DNA of 64,000 bases from Brevipalpus yothersi. Its lineage: Eukaryota; Arthropoda; Arachnida; Trombidiformes; Tenuipalpidae. The stretch spans positions 145,564 to 209,563 of the forward strand of contig QZCP01000723.1 of assembly GCA_003956705.1 (NCBI GenBank), given 5' to 3'. The notes below the pieces were generated by a model. The model saw nothing but the letters and a program-made list of their open reading frames with translations. It made no database searches and was not told where the DNA came from. Position 1 is the first letter of the stretch. Each line of letters opens with the position of its first letter. This document shows, in pieces, positions 46,837-60,100 of this stretch. Both the position numbers and the translations under genes were made by a program.

Positions 46837-48987
46837 TCAAGTTTGATTGTAGGCAAGTGTTCTTTGATCGCAAAAATTTCTATCAGTATAACGATTTGTT
46901 TTTCGCTTATTTCGATGATCTCGATTTGCTTGTGAATTTGCAGACTTCACCAATATTTCCAATATTTCATCGTCTCCATCAATTGAGAAACTTTTACCAT
47001 TCAAAGTGCTACACTGGCTGTCATAAGTGCTGTTCCGACGAATTCTGATACCAGGTAAACTGCCCCATTTAGATGCTATCCTGGGATCACTTTCGTGATC
47101 AGAATAGCCATTATCTAATATTTTGCGCAATTTTTGATCAGCTTGTTGTTCTTTGGATGCATGCTGAGCAGTTGGCTTGGATATATCAGTCTGAGATAGA
47201 GAAAGAGAGGGAGGTTGAGTAGAAGAAGAGGAAAAAAATATCAAGTGAGATGATTGAACAAAACAATGAAAGGATGATGGATATGATTGAAGAGGATGAG
47301 GGGTATGTGTGAGGATGAGAAGACATCAAAGAGGGAAGAGGATAAGTAGATTCATTGTTTTTGAATAAACTTATTTGCTCTTCCTTCTCTCATCCATTTA
47401 TCTTCTCAGTGGAATCCAGTGGCTTTGCTTACTTAGTGTTTTTTGAAATTATTTTGCTTTTAAACAAGCTCACTTGATTCAATCTCACTATTAATAACTC
47501 ATTCTTACCTCACTAATAGCTCTACTCTTTGTTTTAATCTTTTCCATATTATTAGCTTTCTTTTCGACCTGCTCTTTAACTCTCTCCCTTGTTGTCCGAT
47601 ATTCAAGGGCAAATTCTGATATTGTTTTAAATACTTGATGTGGTCTAAGTTCTTTGGCACTGTGAGATGAATAGCCCAAGAAGACCAGTAGCTTCCGAAA
47701 TCTATTCATAACACGTCGATGTACAATTTTGAGCACTGCTATCCGTTCACCACAATCGAGTAGAAAATCGGACATCCTTGAGCGAAGTTGTGGTTTGTCT
47801 TTCTCCTCATGCTTTGTAATCACTTTCAAATAGTCCCATGATGACTTGCAATCAGACTCTAATTTTTGTATAGTTCGGTGAACTTCATCGAAATCAATTT
47901 TGTACGCTCGAGTTACTGCTCCAAATTCGGAATACAAGTCACTAGATTTTGGAAATTTTTCTAAAACAATGTTGCATAAGTGATGAAGTAGAGAATGCTT
48001 GTGGACGGTATCCTTAACTTCCGGTACTTTGCTTAGATATTCAATTTGAAAACCTTTCACTTCTACTCCATTGAGGAAGTTACCAACGGAAAGAAGAGTG
48101 GACAAAATGATTCTGAAATAGAGAGAGGAGGAAAGTCAATCATGGAAGAATATACTAGCATTTGTGACTAAATTTAATTCATTTTTCATTTTTCAAATTC
48201 TAGAAAAATGAATCAATAATTTGATGTTTGACAACGTTCCAACTTACCTAAAAGTTTCACTTTTTTCAATCTCCTCGATGGCATTTTTGAGATCCATCAA
48301 CTGTTCAGCTATTTCTTCTTCAAGTGTGTCATAGTCAAGCTTAAAAGCCCATAATTTGAGTCGAGCTTCGAGATCACTAATTGAGGCAAGAGTGAGAAGA
48401 AAATTCTCCGCACTTCCAAGAGGAACATCAGGGTTGGATAATTGAGCTTCAGCAATTTTGGTTTTCTCATCTTCCGTAGGCATCATGGTGCTCAAAATTT
48501 TTTCGATACCTTCGCGGTTCATTATGGTTGAATCCATTTTCATAATTGCAATCTTAATTGCCTTTGGAGGTGGCAATTTTGTCATACCAATGTTGATTGC
48601 GTTTGATCGTTTGGTATCTAGTACGATCACCTCATTCTTTTTGCCCTCTTGAGTTTTCTGTATCATGAACACAGTAACAGAGGGAAAGAGAAAGAGCAAG
48701 AGAAAGAAAGAAAGAATGAAGATGGCGAATTAATTCCATGAAAAAATTTAACGAAAATAAAGTCATGCTTGAGTTATTTAAGGATCTCACAGTGGAAGAC
48801 ACACACACACACATCAACAAGTCAATGAAACACGAGATGCTACGAATTGGGCTACACAAGAGGAACCACACACATGCATGGAACGTTCGGAATGGGGACA
48901 AAATGTCAGAGGATGCCTAAGCTTACCTCCTTTACACCCATAACAGCAACAGGAGAGATGAGTGAAGTTCATGAGAATTTAGAACAC

Positions 48988-49043
<56 letters not shown>

Positions 49044-52040
49044 AGGAGGAGAGATGGGACAGAACGGGCCAAGTGAGGATGAAAGAGGATGGAAAATTGA
49101 TTTCATTATGGAGGGTGAAGAAAAGGAGATTTGATGGAGATAAGGAGGTGAGTAAAGAGAGAGAGAGAGGTAGGGAAAGAGAAAATAGAGATGCGAATCA
49201 AAATGATGATGATAAGTTTTGGATGGCAATAAATTTTGGCCAATTGAATGGCTCAATGAATGTATTATATATATTGTGCTCATGGAGCAGAATAGTTTTT
49301 CCTCCATCTCAAGTGGTGTTAAGTATAGATTAGATGAGTAAACGGACAAGGAGATTTGATACTTTTTTGAACAAACAATAAGAGAAGTAATTGCAAATAT
49401 ACATGTAAGTAACAAATAAATCAACTTACCTTGTTTGGTAACTCTTTCGGCCTATTCTCGAATAGATGCTCCAATTTTTGAGAATCTATTGCTACTGGCT
49501 TGATATCATCCCATATTGTTTTCTTCTTTGTTAATCTACTCAATAATGATTTATCCTCTTTGACTTCGCGCCAAAATAGTTTAACTGTCTTCTTGTTTTT
49601 GTTAATAACTTTTTGATTAACATCTAGAATAGGTGAAGGAGTATTTTGTTGCCTTCCATTGCTCAGTATAGAAGATATGCCTGAGGATAAAAGTAGATAA
49701 GAGGGAATTAAAAGGACTTGATCATACTGGAAGAGAAAAATTTTTCATCCTCTCCAAGATTTGAAACTTCGAAAATCAGAATAAAGATGAGATAATTTAA
49801 AAATTGAAACGTGATGGAAGAGAGAAATTCAAATAAAGTTTCGTTGACTTGAAGTGAGATTTTGTTCTGATCGGAAAAGGAATTGATTTTGTCCTCCAAT
49901 ACTTTTTCTTCAACTCGTAAATTTTTAAGAGATGGAAAGAGAGGGAGAGTGCCACAGAAAAAAGATAGAATCTGAAACATTTTAAGACACACATCAACTC
50001 TTCAATGAAAGAAGAAAAATTTCCCCGAAAAAGGTAAAAAAGAAGAGATGCTAGATGGTTCTAAAATTTTAGAATCTTAGAACATATCAACATTCTCATA
50101 TATTTAAGGGGAGATATTAATATGATAATTAAGGTGAACAATAAAACAATAGGGGAGAGAAGAAGAGAGAAAAAACAAAAGGAATCTTTTCCGTCTGATA
50201 CTCTCAACAACAAGCTATAGTAATCAGAACATGCCCATCATTCAAATGCTGTTTAGTTGGAGTGAAATTTAATTCTCCAGTAAAGTATCTTCAAATATTC
50301 CTGATGGCATAGATCTTTACATGTAGATGAATATGCATACTAACCGTTTTGTCGAAAAAATGATGGAGTGACTGGTGGCGGTGGAGGGCATGGACTGCCA
50401 CCCATGGTTTTTGGTCCTGAATGAAAACTAGGTAAAGTTGATGGTGGTGGTGGAGGTGGAGGAGCTGGTCCACCACCCAATCCAGGCGAGTTCATCGGCA
50501 TTGGAGGCGGTGGAGGGGGTATAGGAGATGATCCGTCATTTTCCTGTGACATCAAAAGAATGAGATAGAAAAACGCTGTTACTTTTCATCACCATTCAAT
50601 TATTCATGTATTCAATTTTGGAATGAAAAGCCCTTGAAAATGACACACAAGTCATGGTAAAAAGTGGCCTCATCGATCAATGAGAGAGAGAGAAATAGAA
50701 ACAGAGAAAAGTGAATAGAAAAAATAGATTCAGAGGCATCTCGATGATAGAATGGATGATAATGTTGGAAAAAATAATTCAACACTCACATCATAAAAGA
50801 ATTCATGATCTGGAGAAAGATGAAAGTTGGCTTGAAAAATGTCCAAATCATCATCCGACTTGAGATCGGTGAAATCGAGATCCTTGATTAACAATGGTCG
50901 TGTAGAGACATCATTCAAATTCCACCGACGATTATTATTGTCTTTGGAATCCGAATCACGACAATGGTTATTATTATTAATAATCATTCTCGCCCCGGAG
51001 TTTGAGGGAGATTTAAGGATTTGCTCTTGGATAGATTTTACTCCAAGTGTGCTTCCACAATTGATTGGATCACTGAGGTCAAGTTGACTTGAGATATTGT
51101 CCAACGGAGACCATAATTTTGGGGAGGTTGGTAAATGGTTATTGAGATGGTCAATTTGTCCTTGGTCTTGACCATTATTATTGTACATCATCTGTAGGAA
51201 TAGGAAGAGAAACAAAAAAGAGAACGAAAGAAAATAAAACAAAATTAGCCGAAGTTATTCCAGTGGATAAATGTGTTTAGCGCGAAGAATGGATAGAAAA
51301 GCGGACGAAATGGAACGAAATACGTGAAATAGATATGAAATTAAATAAATAATACAGATTGAATAGTAGGTAGCAAAGAGTACTAACTCCAAGTGATGCT
51401 TACCAGCGAATTTCCTAGTTTTGAATCTCATTTTATTTCAATTGATAATTTCTGGCCCCGAAATGAAACATAGATGATAATTTTTGGCTACCATATCACA
51501 CCTGATGGAAGGAAAGTTTTCATCTATCAGGTAGAGAATCTGGTCAAAAACCAATGTATTCAGCTATCTGTCCATTTTGACCAGTTCTCCAACTGAATGA
51601 TCGGGGCCAAAAATTATCACCACAATTTTTGATCTTCCATCAAGTGGTCACAAATTATCAGTCGAAATATTGTCGAGAATAACATTCTCAGCTAAGTCTC
51701 CGAAAACCGGAGACTTAGGCAACTAAGCTACCCAGGAAACGTTTCAATTTCTCTGGCCTAGTGCTCACACTTGTAAATACTCTTTGGCAGATAGTTAATT
51801 ACACTGGAATAAGCTAACCACAAGAGAGAAAGAGGAATACTGATGTTTTCTTATTTACTGTATTTGACTCATTTTTGTTGATTTTGTTGAGAAAAAAAAA
51901 ATTTCTTCTTCATCCTCATCTTCTCCAGCTTTCCACTCAATTTTTACTTGTCTAGCTTAAATGACTAAAAACTTGAGCAAATGAGTTCGGAGTCTTAGTG
52001 AATCAGATGAAGAAACTGAAAGAATCGACTCGGCATGAAG

Positions 52041-52111
<71 letters not shown>

Positions 52112-55100
52112 ATTTTTTCATGTTGTTCTGCTTTCTGAGTCACTTTCTGGCGAGAGATTCAATTTTAACCACTAGCTGAAATCTTTCTCTTTTTCATCTC
52201 TACCCGTGCAATGATTTGTTAGTTTCAAAGTAAGTTTTAAAGATAGAATAGGAAACTGTGGTGCGGCCTGCTCTTGTGAACTCAATTTCTCAGAGCCACT
52301 CTCTTTTGCACTGATGGAGATAGATCCATATCATTTTTTTCTTCTTCCAGGCATCATGCCTTGAACTTTGGTGATAGACGAGCTAGGGATGGGTCTTGAT
52401 AACTGAAAAATTTGCTTAATTTTTACCCGAGACAGAATGAGGTAATGAAAAGCGTGAAGAAAAAAGAATATAAATGTTCTCATTCTCACTGTCAGTAGGA
52501 GAGAAGCAAGTGAGCCTCGTAAACACCATCATATTACTTCATTTATCCGAAAGTTTTCGAGGGATGGAAACAAAAGACCCTTCTCTTCCAGCAATTTATT
52601 CTGACCATTCAGATAAAAAAAACTTGTGATGGTATGAAAAACGAAAATCGACTTCAAACTGAATGTTTATCCTTTAAAACCAAGACTGAAAAATTTTTGG
52701 TCAGAGCATTCTACAATATACATCCTTCGTAAATCATTCCTCAGCATTCTAATTCTCAATTTGAGTAGAAATTCCATCTCCCTCAATCAGCTTTTCATGA
52801 TACCTTGAATCTTAAGATTTTTTTTGTCAATCACTCTCTATAATAATTGAATTCAAGCTATCTTATCACCAAATAAATTTAGTCGTTCGCACTCTATTCT
52901 TATGATCTTCACTAGAGGCTCTATATTTCTCTAGGTAATTCATTCATGAATTTAGGTCTATAACTACACAAAATTCCTCAAACTAGCACACTCTAGAACC
53001 CTACTTGGTAAAGATAGTTGAGATGGATGAAACTTTGAGCAAAATATTTGAAAGAAAAGATGAACCGCTCAGTAAACGCTTGGCAAATTCATTTTGGAAT
53101 TTCTTCAAAAAAAATTGTAGAAGCAATTCTGTTGAAAGGTTTTCAGAATAGTCTAACAACACGCTCAGTGTAGTAAAGGCAATTTCTTACCGTGAGATTC
53201 GAATTTGTTACTCTATTGACGCCGGTGGTACCGTTCACAGTGTGCAGACTACTGGCATCCCATTTGGAGAATTCTTTATTTCTCTTATTCAACTCTTCCT
53301 CGATCATACCACAATCAAGTCCGTTGCCGTTGATAATATTGTTATTTTTACTACAATTTGTTCGCTGTTTACCGCCACCTCCACCGCCTCCACTATCAAC
53401 CAGAGATGGTGGAACTAGCTTGATTGTCTCGATTAGAGGTGATTTTTCTTCATTGCTACCTGATGAGTATGCGGACGATGCACCGGAAGATGTGGACGAA
53501 GTACTGCCGTATGAATCGGCACTTGAACACGAACATATGCTCGCCCGTTGACCTCTTAAATTGTAGTCTGATTGTTGTTTTATTAGCGTATTGTGGCGAG
53601 CATCACGCTCTCTTCTTCGCCGAAATCCAGGAGTAATGTCGTCTGAGGTAGTTTTCACCGATGAAGTACCGTTGGATGTGGCCTTTGAAGAATCTCGTAC
53701 CAAACTATTTCGAGGACTTACTGAACTTGAAAGTCTGGGCACTCGGATTGTGTTGGTGGAGGTACTGCTTGTCACATTGTTACTAATCGATGATGCGGTT
53801 TTGTTGAACTGTTTAGTTCTTTCCAGAACTTTTCTTTGCCACGAAGGTACTATTTCACTGGTTATTTTGGTCACTTTAGGCTGGACGGTACTTATTGAGT
53901 GTCTGATACTTTTTCGTTGACCACTATTTGAAACTGTCATTGAGCCTGATCCATTGGATGACAATTCGTTGAGATAATTTTGTGTGGCTCGAGCTCGTGT
54001 TCTCGATATTGATCGACGATATTCTTCACACACTGAGTCTATGGGAGCATCACCATCTTCATAGCGTAATACAGCTTCGTAGGCAACGAATTGTTTTCTC
54101 AGTTTAACTTCAATCCCTTGCTTAGACAAATAGTGTTGTATGATACGTTCCATGCCTTGTTCCTCAAGTGAATCGACTACATCATAAAAAGTATCTTGAT
54201 CAGGTAAGCCTTTGAGTGTCAAATTGACCAATGCCATGGCCTGTGTGAGCATTTCCATGTCTGCACAATTTTTATCATTAAGTAAAGTGATTATGTTGTA
54301 CCATGGCTTGGCTCCTAGAATGTAAAGGGAGAGAAGGAGATAAAGAAAAATGAGCGAGAGATAAACATGGAAGGGAAAGAGAGTGATGATGATCTCCATG
54401 TTTTACTTGAAGAAGATGAAGAAGAAGTTTAGAAATAAGATGAAAACATGATTATGATGGATGCATGGTGGAGGTGAAGAGCGAAAGCAAAAAAGAGAGA
54501 GAAAAAAATTGGCCAATTGAGTATTTTATCACGAGAAGTGATGCTCGCTCATCACATCCGAAATTCATTCTTCAGACAAGTTCAGTTGAGCTCAGTTCAC
54601 GAGATGGAAACGAAAAAGCAAGATGTGCAAGTGATACTTGTACACTTCATGGTATTATGAGAGTATGTGGTGTATACCACATACTCTCATAATCATCAAA
54701 TTAGCAGCTCACAATCATCTAATCAGCGAGTCTAGGGTGAGAGAACTGGTGGGAAGAATCGTCTCAAATTCTTTCTCTAGATGATATGGAATTTTGATTA
54801 ATTGTTCATCTCTCTCTAAGCGTACTTTTGCCGTTTTATTCAGGAAAAAAAGATTGCATGCATCTCGTGAGTTCAATCAGAGCACCTTGGCACATAAGGT
54901 GCCAAGTAAGGTGCGGTGATGAGTGTTTCTTCAATCTCAAAAATTTTTCATTCCATTCTACTCATCCAAAGTGTATATCTTCCGAAACCATCCAATTTAT
55001 CGGAGATACATGATCAAAGGAAATCTGCTCTTCTTCCATTGCCCTTCGATATTATTAATCTGTTTCTGCCTTGAATGTTAATCAACCTCACGGAGAAGAA

Positions 55101-57163
55101 CAATTTTCCTGTTCCAACCATGAATCTGACATTCTGGAACAGAATTGTTTGACGGAACTCTCTCTCAACTGTGCATACTTGTGCTTATAATAAATATATA
55201 TTTTTCAAAAGTCAGATAGGATGCTAGACAAGGATGCAAATCAAGAGATGTACATGGTTTGATCGGTAGGATTTGAGATGCTCTGAATTTGGTTTGAAGG
55301 CGTGATGATGATCGAGAATAGTATGGATATGAAACGATGGAAAGATTTGAATAGCAATAATCATCATTTTGACCAGCAGGCAAGAGGGATTGAAAAAAAA
55401 TTGGATTAAAATTTATTCACATCTCTTCTCAGTCAATAGTTTATACACAAAGTGATGCGGCAAGCTTCATCCATCGTTCGATTGTAATCAGTATGCTTGC
55501 CATGAAAGATTTGAGAGAGAGAGAGAAAAGAAGAGCAAGATGCAAATGAAGATGAACACTTTATCAACACACACACACACAACTGGTCCTCAATCATCAT
55601 CATTTGAATTATCTTAATCACTTTTCTCCTCTTCTTCTGTTCAATGTTCTGACTAATGGGAGATAATTGAAGTTGTACAAGTTTTTACGACTGAACCTGG
55701 CCATGTATGTTGCAATTGAGCATCCAAAAAATGATAATACCTCATCTCTCTCTCTCTCTCTCTCTCTTTCTATCTCTCGTTAAAAAGAATCTGTGACAGT
55801 TGGAAAGAGTATGAGAAAAAATGGGGAACATATTTATAACCGTATAGAGTCAGGATGCTGCTGGAAGATTGAAATGATATATATTTAAGATGGGAGAATA
55901 AAAAATCGTTTAATTTGGCTATTCGATCGAGCATTTATATCTCACATCCAGTTAAACGCCTTCAATTTAGGTTTTCTTCTTCTTCCTGTAAGTTTATCCC
56001 TTTCTGTTTCAACATGCTCATCTCTATTTATCGCACCTCTAACAACCAACAGTCAAGATCAGTATCTAAAATGATACTCAATTCACACACACACACATAC
56101 AAATATACCATCTGCTGTGCAGGAGTGGGCCAACAATCAAATACATGTACAACACTTTCTAATCAAATGGTGATGTTAATCAGGACTTATGAAATGCTTT
56201 CACACCTTCGAGTCATTGCTCTTGAGATTTAAGTTTCAGGCTTCAGAAATGAATGGAATTCAAAAATTCAGCGAGAAAAAAAAATTCGTTCTAAAGATGA
56301 GTTGTTGAAAAAAAATCATACTAATTGTAACCATATTAGCTCATGAGATAGTTGTAGCTGAATAATTTCGAACAATTTTCTGTATACAATTTGTGAGATT
56401 AACCACTACTAGATAATTTCTATTCTAGTTGATAATTGCTAAAGAACATCAGGTGAACGCTATAGGAATCTAATTGGCACACGTCATGAAGACTTTTCAC
56501 ACTTGAGAATGTTATTTGTGTGATTGGAAATGATATCTTGAATTTCCTTTTTTTCAGTTATCTGGGTCTGAAGCAACAACAAAGTAAGGACAAGATGGAG
56601 AAATGCTCAGAAAGAAAAACTAGACGATCAAATCGAGATATCATAGGCGAGCATCTCATGAAACTGATGCAACATGTGCAATCAAGAAAAAAAGATAAAA
56701 AGAGGAAATGAAAGAAGAAAGAAAAATTAGTGCTTTCCAACAGCTCATGTTACTCTATAAAAACTATCCATAAACGTGATTAAGAAGAACGAAAAAAATT
56801 TTAGATCTGATTATGATACAAACTGAATGAGCTTTTGGTGAATTTTTGCTACATCATTAAATTTTAAAGCTAATAAGCTGAAAATGAATGTGAAAATATT
56901 CAAAAGATTTGCGATCAAAGTTCTGGAATAGAAGTTCTGGTTTGCTAACTTTTTTCCTCTAAATATCACAACATTTTTTAACCCCCCACAAGCAAGATTT
57001 CAAAGATGAATTGTAGGAAAAAATTTCATTAAGTGAATAATTGAAACTTACCTCTCTCGGAATCAACTATATTAATTGCCTCTAGTAACAGGTGACAATT
57101 TGAATCCTGATATTCGACAAACTTGTAGAGCAGTTTTAAGGCAGCTTTGACAACCAATCGATT
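46837..57163 (-). CDS. Fhos: FHOD-family formin (Fhos-like), C-terminal eight exons
   Basis: Exons in transcript order: 57052-57163, 53191-54314, 50790-51191, 50345-50543, 49430-49680, 48248-48657, 47509-48112 and 46837-47190. Phases fit throughout, giving about 1151 residues; the 5' end is missing. FHOD formins cap and bundle actin filaments and help build sarcomeres and tracheal actin rings. The FH3/DID repeat end reads NRLVVKAALKLLYKFVEYQDSN, then SERGAKPWYNI and GLPDQDTFYDVVDSLEEQGME. A long Ser-rich linker and DLDFTDLKSDDDLDIF follow, then the proline-rich FH1 (50345-50543) and FH2, which runs from KTVKLFWREV through LDTKRSNAINIG, MMPTEDEK, FLLTLASI and LLSVGNFLNG to EFALEYRTTRERV. The last exon holds the autoinhibitory DAD (DDEILEILVKSA plus a basic stretch). 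Further 5' exons are not visible up to 64000. Confidence 0.93.
48991..49038. repeat. (GA)n microsatellite
   Basis: A GA run of about 46 nt inside a formin intron (48658-49429). The GA-rich neighbourhood continues to about 49185. Confidence 0.95.
51440..51666. repeat. Cluster of TGATAATTT modules, direct and inverted
   Basis: Two TGATAATTT-TGG type modules on the plus strand (about 51440 and 51473) recur inverted at about 51600-51620 and 51650-51662. The outer left one carries GGCCCCG, matched by CGGGGCC in the right half. CTGATGGAAG on the left is matched by CTTCCATCAAG on the right. The order is not a simple mirror, so it is a rearranged inverted repeat, perhaps remains of a foldback element. 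Confidence 0.55.
51692..51718. repeat. Perfect 11-bp hairpin with 5-nt loop
   Basis: CTAAGTCTCCG at 51692-51702, loop AAAAC, then CGGAGACTTAG at 51708-51718. It is a stable stem within a formin intron, directly after the TGATAATTT module cluster. Confidence 0.85.
52044..52109. repeat. (GA)n microsatellite
   Basis: A pure GA run of about 66 nt in a formin intron. Confidence 0.97.
54654..54693. repeat. Perfect 18-bp inverted repeat with 4-nt loop
   Basis: ATTATGAGAGTATGTGGT at 54654-54671, loop GTAT, then its exact complement at 54676-54693. The loop is too short for a normal microRNA precursor. It is the longest perfect short-loop palindrome noticed in the window. Confidence 0.95.
54882..54914. 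repeat. Two-part hairpin
   Basis: TTGGCAC (54887-54893) pairs with GTGCCAA (54899-54905) over a 5-nt loop. Outside it GCACC (54882-54886) pairs with GGTGC (54910-54914) across a 4-nt bulge. Confidence 0.7.
55745..55767. repeat. (TC)n microsatellite
   Basis: A TC run of about 23 nt in a formin intron. Confidence 0.9.
56558..56711 (+). other. Exon-like stretch of unknown identity, opposite strand to the formin
   Basis: A pyrimidine-rich acceptor (TTTCCTTTTTTTCAG, ending 56557) opens an in-frame stretch of about 50 residues. It is rich in Lys, Arg and Gln, and ends KKDKKRK plus a stop. It looks like a terminal exon of a basic protein, but no partner exon or homology is recognised. Chance is a realistic alternative. 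Confidence 0.2.
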
Positions 57164-60100
57164 CTGTGAAAATAAGATGAAGATAAAAATTCAGTTAAAT
57201 TTGATCAAAATTAAAAAGATGCTAAAAGCAATTGAGGAGCGTTTTGAATGTTTTTTATCATCAATCTTTGAAAAGAAGAAATTTTTTTCCCCAATAAAAT
57301 ATTAGGTAATTATCAAATTTGATGATACTATTATTATCATAATATTTGATCAATCATCCATAAAAAAACCCAAATAATAAAATAAGCATGAGATAAGTAA
57401 AAATCAGTCATGCTCAAGTTTCAATTAACAATTCGTTACACGTGGCAGTGAAAACAAGAGACATCAACATTATACCTATTTGATATCATGCTGTGTAAAA
57501 AAAGAATGGGATGAATCACTTCCAACAGTTCTCGAGTTTCAGTTTCAGATGCTGATTTTTATGTGTGTGGTACCTCACACTGGGTGTAGTGTATCCTTTT
57601 TCACTTCGAAACATTTCATCAACAATTTGATAGAGTAACTGGTCAATTCATCCACGGGCTCTCATGTCCACATGCTGGCCATCTACAGATTCATACTAAG
57701 CTTCTTCTCATTATAACGCTCAAACGTGATGGAATTTCCACCCCAGTGTACAGGACGCATTTATGACATTCCATCAAAGCAAGAGCAAGATCAAGAGAAA
57801 ATATTAGAGCAAAACTGCATGCAAATGCAAAATGATGGCCGATCAATCAGTGATTATTATTACATGAACACTGAATATACATTGGGATAACAATGATCCA
57901 GGAGGTTAATCTCTGATCAACTAATTCGGTTATTTGATTGAAATAGGCTAAACCAAAGAGAGAGAGAGAGAAAGAATGATCATAATTGGACAAACAATTT
58001 GGATAACAAGTTGCAACGCAACTACTACTTCTTAAGTAGAAAATGCCGAAAACTTTTACCGACTGTCGATGACCACAACAAGAATAAAATGAATTAATCA
58101 GTGGAGACAAGGTAATAGATTCCACAAAAGGTGGATATCGGATAGATCCTATTCAGCACAGAGCTTTAGGCCAAGGTTAGGACGGACCTGGATAAACGAT
58201 ATCAAATACTTAGTGAGACAGTAAACACATTGTATGTGTGTGTATGTGTATATCCATCAATTTGGAGAGGACCACAAACTACAGTAGGGCCAGTTGAAAA
58301 TTGAATTCAAGTAAGAAATTCTCATGAGCAATAGCTTGTCGCTCTAGAATGAATGTACTTGGTAACCTGGCTCAGATGTCTTAAATCGTCCAGCATCAGT
58401 TAGACCCTTTCACTATTTGTGAGCGGATATATAGAATTATTGAACAATTTCCAGCCGTTTATCGATTGATGGCCACATTAAGTGATAAAAGATTTCATCA
58501 AAAGACTATTTATCTCTTTCTGTTACTCAAAAATGTTCTTAGGAGCCTCAAAGTTTATGCAATCAGCTGATTAGATTAGAATCATCCGAAAAAAAAAATT
58601 AAATCAAAAGAAAGTATCATGAGAAGACATGGAGGCTACTTGCTAGTAGAAGGAGCCTTCTTCACACAATATTGGATATAAGTGTAGACTTTATATGGAC
58701 AGTTAAATCCGTTAAGAAGATGATTCCAATATGAGGTATATCGATACTGAGAGGAAGAGATGCCTCTTGAATTACTGAGCTTCAACAGCATTCATGATGA
58801 TGATCATAGAATAACTTTTTTCAGCCTCTAGGACCAGAAAAGTAAGCTATCCAACTTGTATTTTCCTTCCGTATTTTTCCAAAATAGAGAATATATCAGC
58901 TATCTTTCTTCCTATCCACTTATTGGGCAGTTAAGATAGATCGTTCTGCATCTCCTCAATACAACTCGTTACAAGGAAGAAGAAGCTTTCTCATCGGAAA
59001 CAACATGATAATGGCTTTTCAAGCATAAAATTGATCAAAAAAAATGAGCCCCAAAAATATTTGTTGTTGTGAATAAAAATGAAGTGGTTTGATATTTAGT
59101 ATAACAAAAAAAATCATCATTTTTTTCCAAGTTGACTGGCTGATCTTCTCTTCTTCTTCCCTTAAATCTTTATCGTTCATATTTTTCTTCTCCTTTTTTG
59201 GCACCTTCTTGTACTCATCACTGTGCATTTTGCTCCAATCTTTTTTTCGGAACGATTGCCCCTTCCTTTGCACACACACGTATAGAGGAAAATCTCGAAA
59301 TATAGCGGATTAATTGATTATTCATGAGTGGTTTCATGCACTAGAGTGATTGAATCTCGCATAGAGATCAGCTGACAATAAAGAAGGGAGAAGAATGATG
59401 GAGAGAGAGAGGAATGATGATAGATAAAAAGTTTGCAATCAAGTATTGCAACTTCCATTTGTCATGCTGGACTCTATACACACCCGTTTGTGATTTTTGA
59501 TCATGAAATGAGCATATGAATGAGGATCTTTCTCTCACATCAGGGGATTCCAACATCTATGTTCAACTCATCTCTTGATCACTTGGATGATGATCATCTC
59601 CCCTGATATGAGAGAGAGAGAGAGAGAGAAATTATTGTTGAATCAGATCAAATCTAATCCAATCTTTGCTTCCTCATTCACTTCTCATATTCTGCATCCC
59701 ATGGTGATCCAATGCAAGGTAGCGTACACACAATAAAGTTTATTTTTCAGTTTTCATCTCCACCAATTTATCACCCATCTTCCTTGTTTCCACTCTGGAA
59801 GACATTTTTGACAGCAATTCATTGTCCATTCATCAATTTTGCAATCATCTTTTCTAACTGATGCCCATTCTTATGCATCTTTTGCAACTCTCAACGTAAC
59901 CGCAAAATTGATGCCTATTATACTCACAATCTACGATGTATGCTCATTCTCATTCTGTCCAACATCATTTCAATGATAATCAATGGCATAAGAAATTAAC
60001 CAACTAGCTCAACATCTATGCATGCTACTGGGACCAGCAGAGAATTTCGGTCATTCAGCATCCAGCATCTCTCTCTCTTGCTCATCTTCTCGGAAAAAAG

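Larger units (their letters stand above)
51192..53190 (-). other. Formin intron with repeats and hairpins
   Basis: A 2-kb intron between the Ser-rich exon and the DLDF exon. It contains a complex of four related modules at 51440-51666, a perfect hairpin at 51692-51718 and a GA repeat at 52044. No nested gene is seen. Confidence 0.7.
54315..57051 (-). other. Formin intron
   Basis: A 2.7-kb intron whose removal joins SER to GAKPWYN in frame. It contains the palindromes at 54654 and 54882, a TC repeat at 55745 and, on the opposite strand, an exon-like stretch at 56558-56711 of unknown meaning. Confidence 0.75.

Noticed and set aside
54314..57052. Suspected one-base frame error between the two formin exons
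   Set aside because: Re-reading the donor (GAGAGAG before GTAAG) gives phase 1 on one side and two bases on the other, restoring SER-GAKPWYN in frame.
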